This document shows, piece after piece, positions 13,396 through 23,935 of a stretch of 64,000 nt of DNA. The stretch covers positions 13,028,418 to 13,092,417 of the forward strand of contig JAEMBT020000004.1 in assembly GCA_018873245.2 (NCBI GenBank), read 5' to 3'. The notes beneath the pieces were generated by a model that did no database searches, was not told the DNA's origin, and was given only the letters and a program-made list of their open reading frames with translations. The number at the start of each line of letters is the position of its first letter. The stretch's first letter is position 1. Made by a program: the position numbers and the translations under genes. This DNA comes from Archegozetes longisetosus. Lineage: Eukaryota > Arthropoda > Arachnida > Sarcoptiformes > Trhypochthoniidae.

Positions 13396-14031
13396 TAATC
13401 CTACTGTTGGACTGACAACAATTTCATTTTTTCATTAATTAAAACAAATTGAAATGTTGAGCCGTTCTTATTGATTTGATTGAAATGATAATTTTAAGTG
13501 AACTGCAAAACGCTATAATCACTGCCGATTGAATCTAATCTCAATTTTTCATCAACGATTATATTTAGTATTTTTCATCATGGCTCATTTTCATAAGTTG
13601 TTAATTATTGTTAAAAACCAATCATCAAAATCGTTATCAATTTAAATGGCTTAATGTCAAATAAATATTTGAATATTTAAAAAATAGATTAAACTAAAAG
13701 ATAATATAAAAGAAATGTAAAAAAATTGTCGTTTCTTTTGTTATAAATATTGATTGACTTGAATTTTTTCAAAAGTTTTTATTAACAATTTGTAAATGAG
13801 TGTGAATTATGTGACAAATTATTATAAAGTAGTATCTACCATAATAAAAATAGGGAACACCTCTACCAGAGCAAGACGCAAAACAGCGAACTGCAACGCT
13901 ACCAATTACCAATCGAAGTGATATAAGAATATTTGAATAATTGTACAGTTTTTAAAACTAATACGATTATGTCATTTATCAGAAAATGAATGCGCTTAGG
14001 CTCTAATTATTCAATTCAATTAGTATTTGAA

Positions 14032-15441
14032 ATGGACTCAAACTCTAATCTGTAATTATTTTTTATTTACTTAAGATTTGATTTATAATAACCAAATTTA
14101 TAATCTTATTATAATAATAGATCGATTTGTATAAAACAATAGACTTATGTTTAATTGAAAAATAGGAAGAATGAACGCATCGATTTGTATCGACATGTCT
14201 TCACTAATGAATTAATTTTATCCAAAATATTTTGCAATTTGTCACTAAAACAATTGTTTAATTGCTGTCTCGTTTGCAATAAATGGCAAATCGAAGCAAA
14301 AAGAGTTATCTCTCATAGAAGTGAATCGCTAAATATATTTCATCTGTTTCGAACTCAAGACAACAACAAAGCTGGAGATGAAGATAGCAATAGAAAAGAT
14401 GATCACACTTTTTTTGACGGACACTTTCCGATTGGCAGTCGCGACAAGTACGACTTCGAGGCCAATGTTATCAAATCAATGGTTAATGAATTGCATTCAG
14501 TCCCAAAACTAGTTCTCATCATTTATGGCAGTTTTGGCGATGATGTCAGACTCAACCAAAGACTATATCAAACGGATATCATTCGCAGACATTTGCCATC
14601 AACAGATTGTCAATTACTGAATTTGAACTCTTCGTGCTTGATCGGCTCTCCGACCACTTCTTCAGTTCCTATCGAAAAAATCACACATTTTGGTGATTTA
14701 GCTGCAGTCTCGCTTATCTTGTTACCGAAATATCGGTCAGGAATCGATATAACAGTCTTTACTGGTTTTAATATGAGAGAAAAGTTATTCAATTTACAGA
14801 ATATTAAATGTATTTTATTATTTAGCACTTCATCCATATTTCAAGACAATAAAAATCTATATTTAGATTTGAATACTATTTCGAGATTTATTTCGACTTT
14901 TAATCATGAGATAGCATTTGGTGGCTATAATTCTGCGTATTTTAGTTTTAATAAATCAGACTTTCTTAATTATCTACTCAATGACCTGAACGCTTCAGAA
15001 TTAGAAACACGAGAACTGATTGGTATTTCATTTAGTGGTGAAAATTTGAAGTCATGCAGTATTTTATTGGATACTAAACGTCAAAACAAAACTGAAGCAA
15101 AATTGAGAGAATTCAAAAACAATCTGGGATTCAATCCAATCAATAATCAGTATTTTGAAACAATTGGTTTCATGTTTACGGACGAGGAAAAGGATTACGC
15201 GTTTGCTAAGTTAGCTTCATTTCGATCTATTTTTCCTGATTGCAAGTTATTTGGGATATCAGGTTATGGTCAGTATGGACATAATTATTGGCCATCTATT
15301 AATGATTCTTCTGATTGTCAATCAAAAGGAGTTCAACTTTTAAATAAAAAGCATAAAAATACTAAGATCACGCGTAGAATAATTCTTAATACAAATATGA
15401 CCACTTTTGTTATTATACATTTACAGAAAAAAGTTATATAA
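14032..15441 (+). CDS. FBXO22: F-box only protein 22-like (F-box + FIST-type domains)
   Basis: Model: exon 1 14032-14051 (ATG plus 17 bases, phase 2), GT-AG intron 14052-14165, exon 2 14166-15441; 1,296 nt, 431 aa (human FBXO22 is about 400). The 20-base first exon is inferred: exon 2 has an in-frame stop just upstream (14152-14154) and no Met before the F-box, and this mini-exon restores both a start and the phase. An F-box lies at about residues 18-53 (LILSKIF..LSLKQLFNCCLVCNKW). A middle block with PKLVLIIYGSFGDD and a C-terminal block with FPDCKLFGISGYGQYGH resemble the FIST-like region of FBXO22. Known role: substrate receptor of an SCF ubiquitin ligase, with histone demethylase KDM4 among the mammalian targets. 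A transposon cluster ends about 120 bp upstream; cog8 follows on the same strand. Confidence 0.82.
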
Positions 15442-15522
15442 ATTGTTGTCAATAATCGTAAATTTACTTTTAACTTATAAATTAAAGTTTTTGATTTTTT
15501 GTTCAAATTTGTGCTTTTTTTA

Positions 15523-15528
15523 AATAAA
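15523..15528 (+). terminator. Polyadenylation signal of fbxo22
   Basis: AATAAA lies 82 bases after the fbxo22 stop codon, in the 465-base gap before the cog8 start codon. It is the only canonical hexamer suitably placed in that gap. Confidence 0.6.
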
Positions 15529-15906
15529 CGTCAATTCGATAGAAGTAGAGTTACAGTGAACAAACTTTTGTCAGTAGTTTTGTTGAGGCAGTCTTCAAAA
15601 TTTTTGTCTGGTTCGACAATTTAGAACATTACTTAACTATTTAATTAACAAATTAGAATGAAGTCATTCTTAACTTTACAATTCGAAATATCGATAAAAC
15701 TAAAAATTTTCACTAAGTTTACATATTATTGCCTTAAACAGGTTTAACTGTATTTAATAATAAGACACGCCTTTCTGTTTACAAACACGACATCAAATAT
15801 GATAACAAGTTAACCAAACGTTTAAATAGGCTTTAATTGTGTTTAATTATTATCAAAAGTGTTCCAAATTATTTAAACTTCAGTTCGATTCATATTAAGA
15901 TTAAAA

Positions 15907-18900
15907 ATGAGTGAAACTAATTATAAAAATCCAAATGAACACATCATTGAATTGATCTTGAAAGATAAAGGCATTTAACTTTATTATGAATAATTTGATT
16001 AAATTGATTTTCGTTTATATAATTTTAATTTAACTGAAATTCTTTTTTATTTGATTAGAATCAAAGCCGATCGATGAGCAAGTATTGAATGAATACATAT
16101 CACAATTAAGTTCATTAGGTGTGAATAACTTAAGTGTTGAGCCGCAAAGACTTAATGATCTTCGGTCTAATCTGATCGAAAAAATACAACAATTGGCTTT
16201 TAATAATTACAACACTTTCATAACAAACGCCGAATGCGCTCATTATGTTATAACTGATGTATTCACTTTTTGTTACCTATTAAAATGTTTTCACTCATTT
16301 TTATCATCAATATAATTGATTTGAAATTTGGTCTTGTATTTATAGTTCAATAGTATTGAAGACAAACTGAACCACGTCATTGAAACTGTTCCGAATTTTA
16401 TCCAAAAATGTGATTCGTTCTCAAAGGACGCAAAATCTATTTCGAAGCGGTATTAACTACTCGTTTGATTTAGTAATCGTTACTTTTGTTACATTGTTTA
16501 ACAATTGCTTCATAACTAATAGATGGAGAGAAGTCTCACAAATGCTTTCAAAACATCCGCAAATATTAGAAGTTTTGGAAATTCCACAATTAATGGACAC
16601 ATGTGTTCGTAATAACTATTATGAAGAAGCGCTTCAATTGTATTCTTATGTACAGAAACTTAACAGAAGATATGGTAATACTATTCCTGTTATTTCGGTG
16701 AGAATTATCTATAATTTGTTTACTGTTCAAAATCTGACTCACAATCAAATCTGTTTAGCATTAAATTTATGACTCTGTAAAGAAGTATCCAAGTAGTTAA
16801 TATAAAATTGTTGTTCACTTGTTTTACTTGAATAATCGAATTTTTTATTTTTGAATTAAATTTTGATTCAGTGTATCGCCAATGATGTCGACATGTTTAG
16901 GGAAACAATGATGAATCAATTATTAAAAGAAATTAACAGCAATATACAACTGCCTACTTGTCTTAAAGTAATCGGATATCTAAGACGAATGGACAAGTTC
17001 ACTGAAGGAGAATTGAGAATCAAATTTTTGACAGTAAGTTCTGGTTATCATCTCTGCCTTAAATTTTCAAATTGGGACACCGTAATTCGACAAATATTTA
17101 TAAGTTTTAAGTTTTTCATCTTTGATGTACTCGTCGACCTTCAATGAAATGCATAATTAAGTCTAGACTATCGAAAATCTTCAATTTCATTACTTTGATA
17201 GTTATTCCGAAAATATCGTCGTAAATTATAATAATTAACGAGTTTGAATGATAGGTTTATTTGCATATTGATAATGAATCAAATTAGAAATTGCACTTTT
17301 GGCTAGACTTCTCTTAAAATATTGGCTAAAATGCAATATATTTCATATTTATAAATAGATTTTTAATAGAAAGAGTTTATGAATTATTTTCACTTTTAAC
17401 TTGAAGTTCTATATTGAAAGCCTCTTAAATAGACTATTAGGTTTTACTAATTATTAAATTAATATCTTTTAAGGCACGTGATTCTTGGTTGCAATCCATT
17501 ATTAAAGAAATTCCAACTAATAATCGTGAGTCGTTTTCTATCAAAATTCAAAGACAGAATGCCTAAAGTGTAATCTTTGTGTTAGCTTTGGTTCACATAA
17601 CGAAAGTGGTTGAAACAAATCGCGTCAATCTATTCGATATAGTGACCCAATATCGTGCTATCTTTGCCGATCACGAGCCCATCGTTTCGTCAACTGCTCG
17701 TTACTTTGGAGTTTCGACGATTCCATCAGCGAATCGCGATTTCAGCGATTGTGCGATCATTAATAGTTGGGTTTCATTTAAAGTCAATCAATTTCTTGAT
17801 GTTTTGAAGCAAGATTTGGACCGTTGTGTTAATAATGAATTCGGTCACTACTATCCTATCGAATCAATTATTGAGCCTTGTTTTTACTTCGGACTATCGA
17901 TGAGTCGAATCGGTGCTGATTTCAGGCCTCAGCTCATTCCAATCATTAACGACGCAATTTCTAAGAGATTCTCAAGAGTTGTAAACGAAGGAACGATGAG
18001 GCAAATCACTTTTTTATTTTCCATAATTTTTCTAATAAATTACAGTATATTTATTGCGTACTTAGCTAAACAAACTCGTAATTTATTTTTTTAATCACTT
18101 TATGAGATAAGTGCCAACTATTTAAGTTTTCATTTTTAATTTTATGCAGTCTTTATAAGTGAAGAGCCTTAGAGTCTACAAAATTCTTTCTTTTATAAAT
18201 TGTTTCACATGTGTATTTATTTATTTATTTAGTTTTTGTGGTTTTTAAACGTCAAATAATTTACATTTAAAATTTTATTTATTACACTGAGTGTAGGAAA
18301 CTTCATAATATTCTAATTTAATTATAGCAATTTTAATGACCGGTTTCGTCTCTTCCTCGATTAATCATTGAATTAATTGATGAATTGAAACTAATCATTC
18401 TTCTACTCCAGTCTAGTTTGGCTCACTTTTTACAAAAGCATTAAAGCTGAAGAAGCTTGAGTCCGCCTAAGTTCGATCTCAATTTTTGTGTTTTGTCAAT
18501 AATAACGCGTTCGACTTACTACATAATGATGAATGATCTGGCAAAATTTTGTACGCATTGGTTGCAATTTTTCCCCCAATACAAGATACTGACTAGTTTT
18601 AAAGGCAAACCATTGTCTTAGATCTAAGCTTACTTAGCGAAAAAACTTCAGACTAGATTAAGGGGTCGCTTTCAATTTTTTAATGATAGTGTCGCGTATT
18701 TTTCAAGTATATTCTAAATCTACGATTTGTTTGCCCGATTTTTGAAAAGTTTTTATACGCTGTGACGAATATTGTATCATAGCCCTCCTTAAACTTTGAA
18801 AATATAGCCACTCGGTTAAAATGAGTTGTTTTTATCAAGTTGTGAGATATATAAATCAATTTGAAGTCAATCATAAAGCTTCACTTACTGAAAAAATACA

Positions 18901-20642
18901 TTTATCTGCATATTATGCCTTAGTATGCTATTAGAATTTATCATTTAGAGAAATATTGTACAATTTTACCAACTAAAAAGTTATTATGCGAATTTAATTT
19001 TTACTACTTGAATATTTTGAAATTCCAATGCGTTATTTCGATTTGTCAATCTACTAAATACAATAATTTCGGTTTCTGGCGTGTAGTCGACTGCTTTAGA
19101 CTCTAAGTCTAATTTGAATCGATAGAACAAAAGTATCAATTTTTCCAACATTAAACGTTAATCAAGTTATTATTTTGTAGGTTTGAATCGTCTATACAAA
19201 GTTTTACGTTAACTCTACAATCAGTTAACCCAACAGTTGCACTATCGGTTGGAAGTGATCAGGTATATGAAAACGAGTGAAGATAGCACTTAAAATTAAT
19301 ATATAGCTAATAATTGAATGATTTATATGATTTTGGACTAGGTTGAGAATGATCTGATGCCACCCACTTGTCTATTGGAGTTCCCATTATTGGCTCATTA
19401 TTGCAATGACATGTTGACAGCGATGAATGAAATCAGACAAACCACACCATTAGCATTAATCACATATTTCGCATCAACACTTAATGACTCGTTTCAACGT
19501 GTATCGGATGCTATTTGTCGATATTTTAAGTACGAATGAATAAATCGATCACTATATATAAGCTCATGTCTATATTTCTATCTATTAATATGGCACTCGC
19601 TCAATACTACATAATTTTCTATCTATTATGTCACAATTTCACTCTGTCTCATTTTTACGTTTTTTTTTTTAATTTTTCAGAAAATATGCAAACTCCAAAA
19701 TGAATTTAAATTTCATTTGTTTAGTAACAACTTAGTTTCGAAAGTCACGATCAGTTAGCATCGATATGACCAATAGTAATTTTAGATGATTTTTATCGAA
19801 ACATAAAAGATGATAACCAGAATATTTTTCTGCTCAGACAGAACTGATTTATTCCTAAAAGCATTTTAGTTATTATTATATTGTATTGACAAAAAATTGA
19901 ACTCTTTTAGTGGTTATAAGCAAAAAATATTGAATGTTTGAACGATGCCATTGTTGTGCAAGACTCTTTAAACCCTTCTATATTTACTCAACAATTAAGA
20001 AATGTCTAGCATATTGTTTCTTATTTGAGGACTAAACGTTTTTGTAAATCTTACGCTAACGAATCATGAAAGTTAAGGATCAGTTACGGGTTGTTAGTTT
20101 CGATCTTAATTCATATGACTTATTGAGTGCTATTCTTTTTAAGAATATATCATTCAAAGCATAATTTGAGAGATTCAACATCAAGTTGGATCTAATTTTT
20201 TTTATAAATTATATCTTCCTTAAAATCAATCTATATCTAACAGACTTGATTATTTAATATTAACTTGATTAAATTTTATGTTTTAAGGGCTGAAGAATCT
20301 GGTTTAGCGACAAACGAACGTGAGATACTGTACAGGTTCTGTGATCAATATGTTAACGATCTTTTGCCACATCTTTTGAAATGCTTCGAACGTGTTTGTC
20401 CGTTATCAAAAATCGCTAATAAGTTATGCGTGTCTCTCATTGAGCTGAACAAAGTGAAGCATGCTTTTCTTAATTTAAATATACAACATATTACTGATCC
20501 TGTTGTCCGTTTATTACCACCGAAGAACGACGATTATGCTGTTGCTCAAGAGCCAGTTGGATTGGTGCCCAGTGACGATAACTCCAATTTAAATGAGTCT
20601 GTTCTTAATGATAGCAAAAGATTTAAGTCTGAAACAAAGTGA
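15907..20642 (+). CDS. COG8: Conserved oligomeric Golgi complex subunit 8 (10 exons)
   Basis: Exons: 15907-15970, 16059-16258, 16346-16449, 16523-16697, 16872-17033, 17474-17525, 17586-18000, 19181-19262, 19342-19529, 20288-20642. They total 1,797 nt, 598 aa (human COG8 is about 612), with matching phases at all nine junctions. The Dor1/COG8 family is recognised from collinear blocks: SFSKDAKSISKRW across exons 3-4, LEVLEIPQLMDTCVRNNYYE in exon 4, ARDSWLQSIIKEIP in exon 6, ETNRVNLFDIVTQYRAIF (about 262-279) in exon 7, and ALITYFASTLNDS in exon 9. COG8 belongs to lobe B of the COG tether on Golgi membranes, which captures retrograde intra-Golgi vesicles and supports glycosylation. Introns 1 and 7 begin with GC rather than GT. 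Intron 7 (1,180 bp) and intron 9 (758 bp) are the longest and hold no evident gene. The C-terminal tail after residue 555 is acidic/Ser/Asn-rich and is probably poorly conserved. Confidence 0.93.
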
Positions 20643-21900
20643 CTACTGAAACAACCTAATATAAAGTCAATACGATTGTCAGTCTGAGCTGCTACTGATT
20701 AAATGATTTTTTCAAATGAATTGTTTCAAATTTTTAGTTTGATATATTGTTTGGTGTTGAAATATATGCGTCTATATCTATGCAACTGCTATTATATTGT
20801 AAAATATATTTGCATTTAAGCAGACGAGACAATAGTCCTTTTACTCGACTCTGAACTGATGTTCTCTCGTCTCGTCTGACTATTTCTATGTTTGTCTGGT
20901 ATGGCTCAGTAACTCAAACATATATACACTTTCATTATACTCTATCCTATTAGAAGTAGAGTTGGCATCAATTTTGCATTTAATGATAGTTCAATTACTA
21001 ATACAGTAGAGAAGAGACGCAAACTCTGTATAACTGCGACTTTAGTAGATTTAGAGTTAGAGTTAGTTGAAAGGCATGGACTGGCTAATTGTGGAATTTC
21101 CGTGCATTTGCTCTATTTTTGATCTGCAATATGTACGCATTAAAAATGATTGCAACTGCAATGAGCAACCATTTGTCTGATGCAACCCATACTCAGTTTG
21201 TATTACTGTCTATATAAGCCTTAACTGTAACGAGTGGTGCAATATTTGTGTTCTGCAAACTATACTACGTATGACTGATCTGACCGTAATCTTGTGTCTT
21301 TCGTATTATCTCAGCTATGAGTCAATGATGTACTTGCACGTATTTCTGTATAAATTGAATGACCTGTTAAAAAACGGTTGGTTCGCCCACTCTTAGATCA
21401 ATACCGGAAAATTGTATGACTGATCGCGTATTTCCCAAATTAATCAGAGTAAGTCTTTTGCGTTTAAAACTAAAGCAAATATCGTTTCGAACTTTTATTT
21501 ACATATATTAGCATATATTTGATGTTCACTTTTGAATGGTTGTTCATCTAAATTAAAGGTATTATTTAAAAGAAGAACAGCTAATGATCGCTATATTGTG
21601 CAAAAATCATTAACAAAATAGTAAACTTTTTCTAATGTTTATTTAATGTTCACTTTTTCTGTTTTTACCGCCGATTATTTCCTTCACTCGAATATCCGCA
21701 TGAATTTTCTGTCTATTATTTTGTTCCTGAAATTGTTTTCTCAGACCTATTATGACTATTTTCATAGTTTCAAATCATAATTAAGAAATTTCTGCTTTGA
21801 GTTTTTAAAGCACGCAAATGACGGACTGGAATAGAAACAAAAAGTTTTGTTGCGGCGCTTAAATCGCGTGTCTATCGCGATAGCGCTGTAATAGTAATAG
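20643..21900. other. Intergenic DNA downstream of cog8
   Basis: No coding frame is supported. A short hairpin is formed by CAGACGAGAC (20821-20830) and its inverted copy GTCTCGTCTG (20869-20878). No canonical AATAAA is close to the cog8 stop; a variant AATATA near 20658 may serve. Confidence 0.5.
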
Positions 21901-21922
21901 TATTTTCTGCAAACATTCAGAA

Positions 21923-21924
21923 AG

Positions 21925-21956
<32 letters not shown>

Positions 21957-21961
21957 AGAGA
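21923..21961 (+). repeat. (GA)n microsatellite
   Basis: About 39 bases of GA dinucleotides, interrupted by GGGA units toward the right. It is the first of five GA/CT tracts between 21.9 and 23.8 kb. Confidence 0.9.
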
Positions 21962-22067
21962 CGAAATGGAGTGCAATAAAACTTGTCGTAAAACTATAAG
22001 CTAATGCAGATATTGATTCTTGGAAACAAGTTTGACGTATGAAACGTGTGGGAATCCCGAGACTCAG

Positions 22068-22087
22068 ACTCTCTCTCTCTCTCTCTC
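22068..22087 (+). repeat. (CT)n microsatellite
   Basis: About ten CT units, opposite in orientation to the GA tract 100 bases upstream, so the two could pair as a fold-back. Confidence 0.85.
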
Positions 22088-23284
22088 ATTACATTAGTCT
22101 GTGTGGCGAAACGATGGCTCACTTGAACTCATGCACTACTACTGCAATGCATTGATGATGATGTACTTCTTCTCGTATTTAAAGCTCTGGTGGTGGCATT
22201 ATATAAATATAGTGAACTTTGTTCTTCGAGCCTTCAGTCTGGGTAAACTTTGTCCAATCAGGACATTAAACGTTCTCATATGTTGACAGTATGAAACATA
22301 TGAAAAGAACTACCTTTATATCATGTCATAACTACTTTTTTATTGCTTTGGTTTTTGTATAAAAAGATGGTTTTATATGATTTTTCCATTTATTCGATTG
22401 AATACTAAGAAGAAACGCCTCAATACTTAAACATATTTCTGGAAAATAGGAAAACAATTGATGGAAAATCGTAGACATTGAATCACATCTGAAGGTATGT
22501 GAAATATTTGAATTTTGACTCTATTTTGTTGTATAATTGTGTTTGAAGCATCTTATTTTAAACCATTTTGAATAGAATACAAACTGATTGGTTTGATATG
22601 ATTTGCAAAAGTTTTCAAGTAACCTAATCAAATAACTCACATTTTATGATTATTAACAAAATTATTATGTCAATTGATCGAAATGTAAAGAAGAAAATTG
22701 CTTCTAAAACGTTCAAATTTCAATTATATTTTCATTTGTTTCAATTTTTTCCTAAGCATTTGTTTTTAAATAATTATTTGCTGTGGCGTTGGGCAAAGAA
22801 AAGGACAGACAGAAAGAGAAAAAGATAGAGAAAGTCTGCTAAAGACAAGTGAAACGGCACAAAAAAGATCACAAATTATGTGCAACAATGTCTTATTGGG
22901 CTGTTTAGTGCTTTGAGGCCTTTTAGACCCTGAAATGGCCAATTTTTATAGTTGAAGGTCAATATTAAATGTGCATAGAGTTAGTTAAGTTTGAGTACTA
23001 CAGACTGTCGACAAAAAGTTGGTTATATTGGCGAAAAGTTGCATTGAAAAAAATTGGAAACCACAGTATATCAGGGCGTTCTGCAGTGCAGATGTTGCAT
23101 TATTGCATTATTTTATGCATAATTATTGTTCACTGCATTTCTAAATCTTTTCATTATTAATCATTAAAACAGTCAAAGAGACCAATCAGTAGTTGTCGAC
23201 TGTAAGACTTTATTTCAGTTTTCAGTGCCGTTTCTTTTATTTTACTATTGATTAAACAAAATCAGCTTTCCCTTTGTTTCTGTT

Positions 23285-23307
23285 TCTCTCTCTCTCTCTC
23301 TCTCTCT
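23285..23307 (+). repeat. (CT)n microsatellite
   Basis: About eleven CT units in otherwise AT-rich non-coding DNA. Confidence 0.85.
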
Positions 23308-23638
23308 TACAACGCTCTAATAAAAAGGTGTTTTGCGGGTTTGTTTAGTAATGAATGAGTCGATTGTATAGCTATGAATGGAGTAAAAAACTCTGCCTCC
23401 GCTTTGGGACGTATTTCGGTTTGTTTGATAAATGGCATTATATACAGTTTACCACAATTTGGCGGATGTGTGAATGTGTAGATGTGCACCACTTTCTATT
23501 AAAGCTATGACTTGCACAGAACAGAGAAGAGAACACTTTTTGCTGTCAGCAACGTTTTCTCTCTTTTCTGCTCACTTGCAAATACATTGCGGAAAAGTTC
23601 ACTACTACAAAGTTTTAATGCGATGCTATGCCAGAGTT

Positions 23639-23655
23639 AGAGAGAGAGAGAGAGA
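23639..23655 (+). repeat. (GA)n microsatellite
   Basis: Eight GA units, only about 40 bases before the long CT tract at 23695 and inverted relative to it. Confidence 0.85.
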
Positions 23656-23689
23656 TTCGATCGATAGCCGACGTCTAGTCGTTTTTTTA

Positions 23690-23694
23690 TAGCC

Positions 23695-23758
<64 letters not shown>

Positions 23759-23935
23759 CTCGTTGTTTCTCTGTCTATGAGGTCTCGTCTCTATTTCTCT
23801 CAGTTACACTGAGTGTGGACTCTCTATGACTGAATCTATAGCGCAATGCGCGAAAGAGAGAGCGTCAGTCAATTATATTAGTTTCGGCTCTAAATTTGCT
23901 GTTTCTCTTGTATTACTGTCAACTTACAGGTCAAT
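23690..23935 (+). promoter_or_regulatory. Possible GAGA-type promoter region
   Basis: The long CT tract (GAGA factor site type on the minus strand) is followed by an initiator-like TCAGTTA near 23800 and a GC-richer segment containing GCGCAATGCGCG and a further GAGAGAG. In arthropods such clusters often mark promoters with paused polymerase. No coding exon follows nearby and no TATA box is evident, so this is inference from composition only. A plain microsatellite cluster is the alternative. Confidence 0.25.
23695..23753 (+). repeat. Long (CT)n microsatellite
   Basis: About 29 uninterrupted CT units, the longest simple repeat in the window. It is followed by more pyrimidine-rich DNA and a GC-richer stretch to about 23870. 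Confidence 0.92.

Larger units (their letters stand above)
12227..13910. mobile_element. Outer DNA transposon with long terminal inverted repeats, interrupted by two insertions
   Basis: Seen: 12227-~12310 and the reverse complement of ~13825-13910 match over roughly 80 bases. Both begin GGTAAT, then share GGTAGCGTTGCAGTTCG and further on GTAGAGGTGTT. The flanks AATGAAAGT (12218-12226) and AATCGAAGT (13911-13919) agree at 7 of 9 positions, which could be a decayed 9 bp target duplication. Inside lie a hAT element (12490-13032) and a SINE (13071-13395); removing both with their duplications leaves about 0.8 kb with no transposase frame. Long inverted ends starting GG and an 8-9 bp duplication suggest a Mutator-like or Merlin-like non-autonomous element, but the superfamily is inferred. 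It is older than the two elements inside it. Confidence 0.7.

Noticed and set aside
13210-13398. GC-rich open frame on the + strand
   Set aside because: It lies wholly inside the tRNA-derived SINE and is antisense to it.
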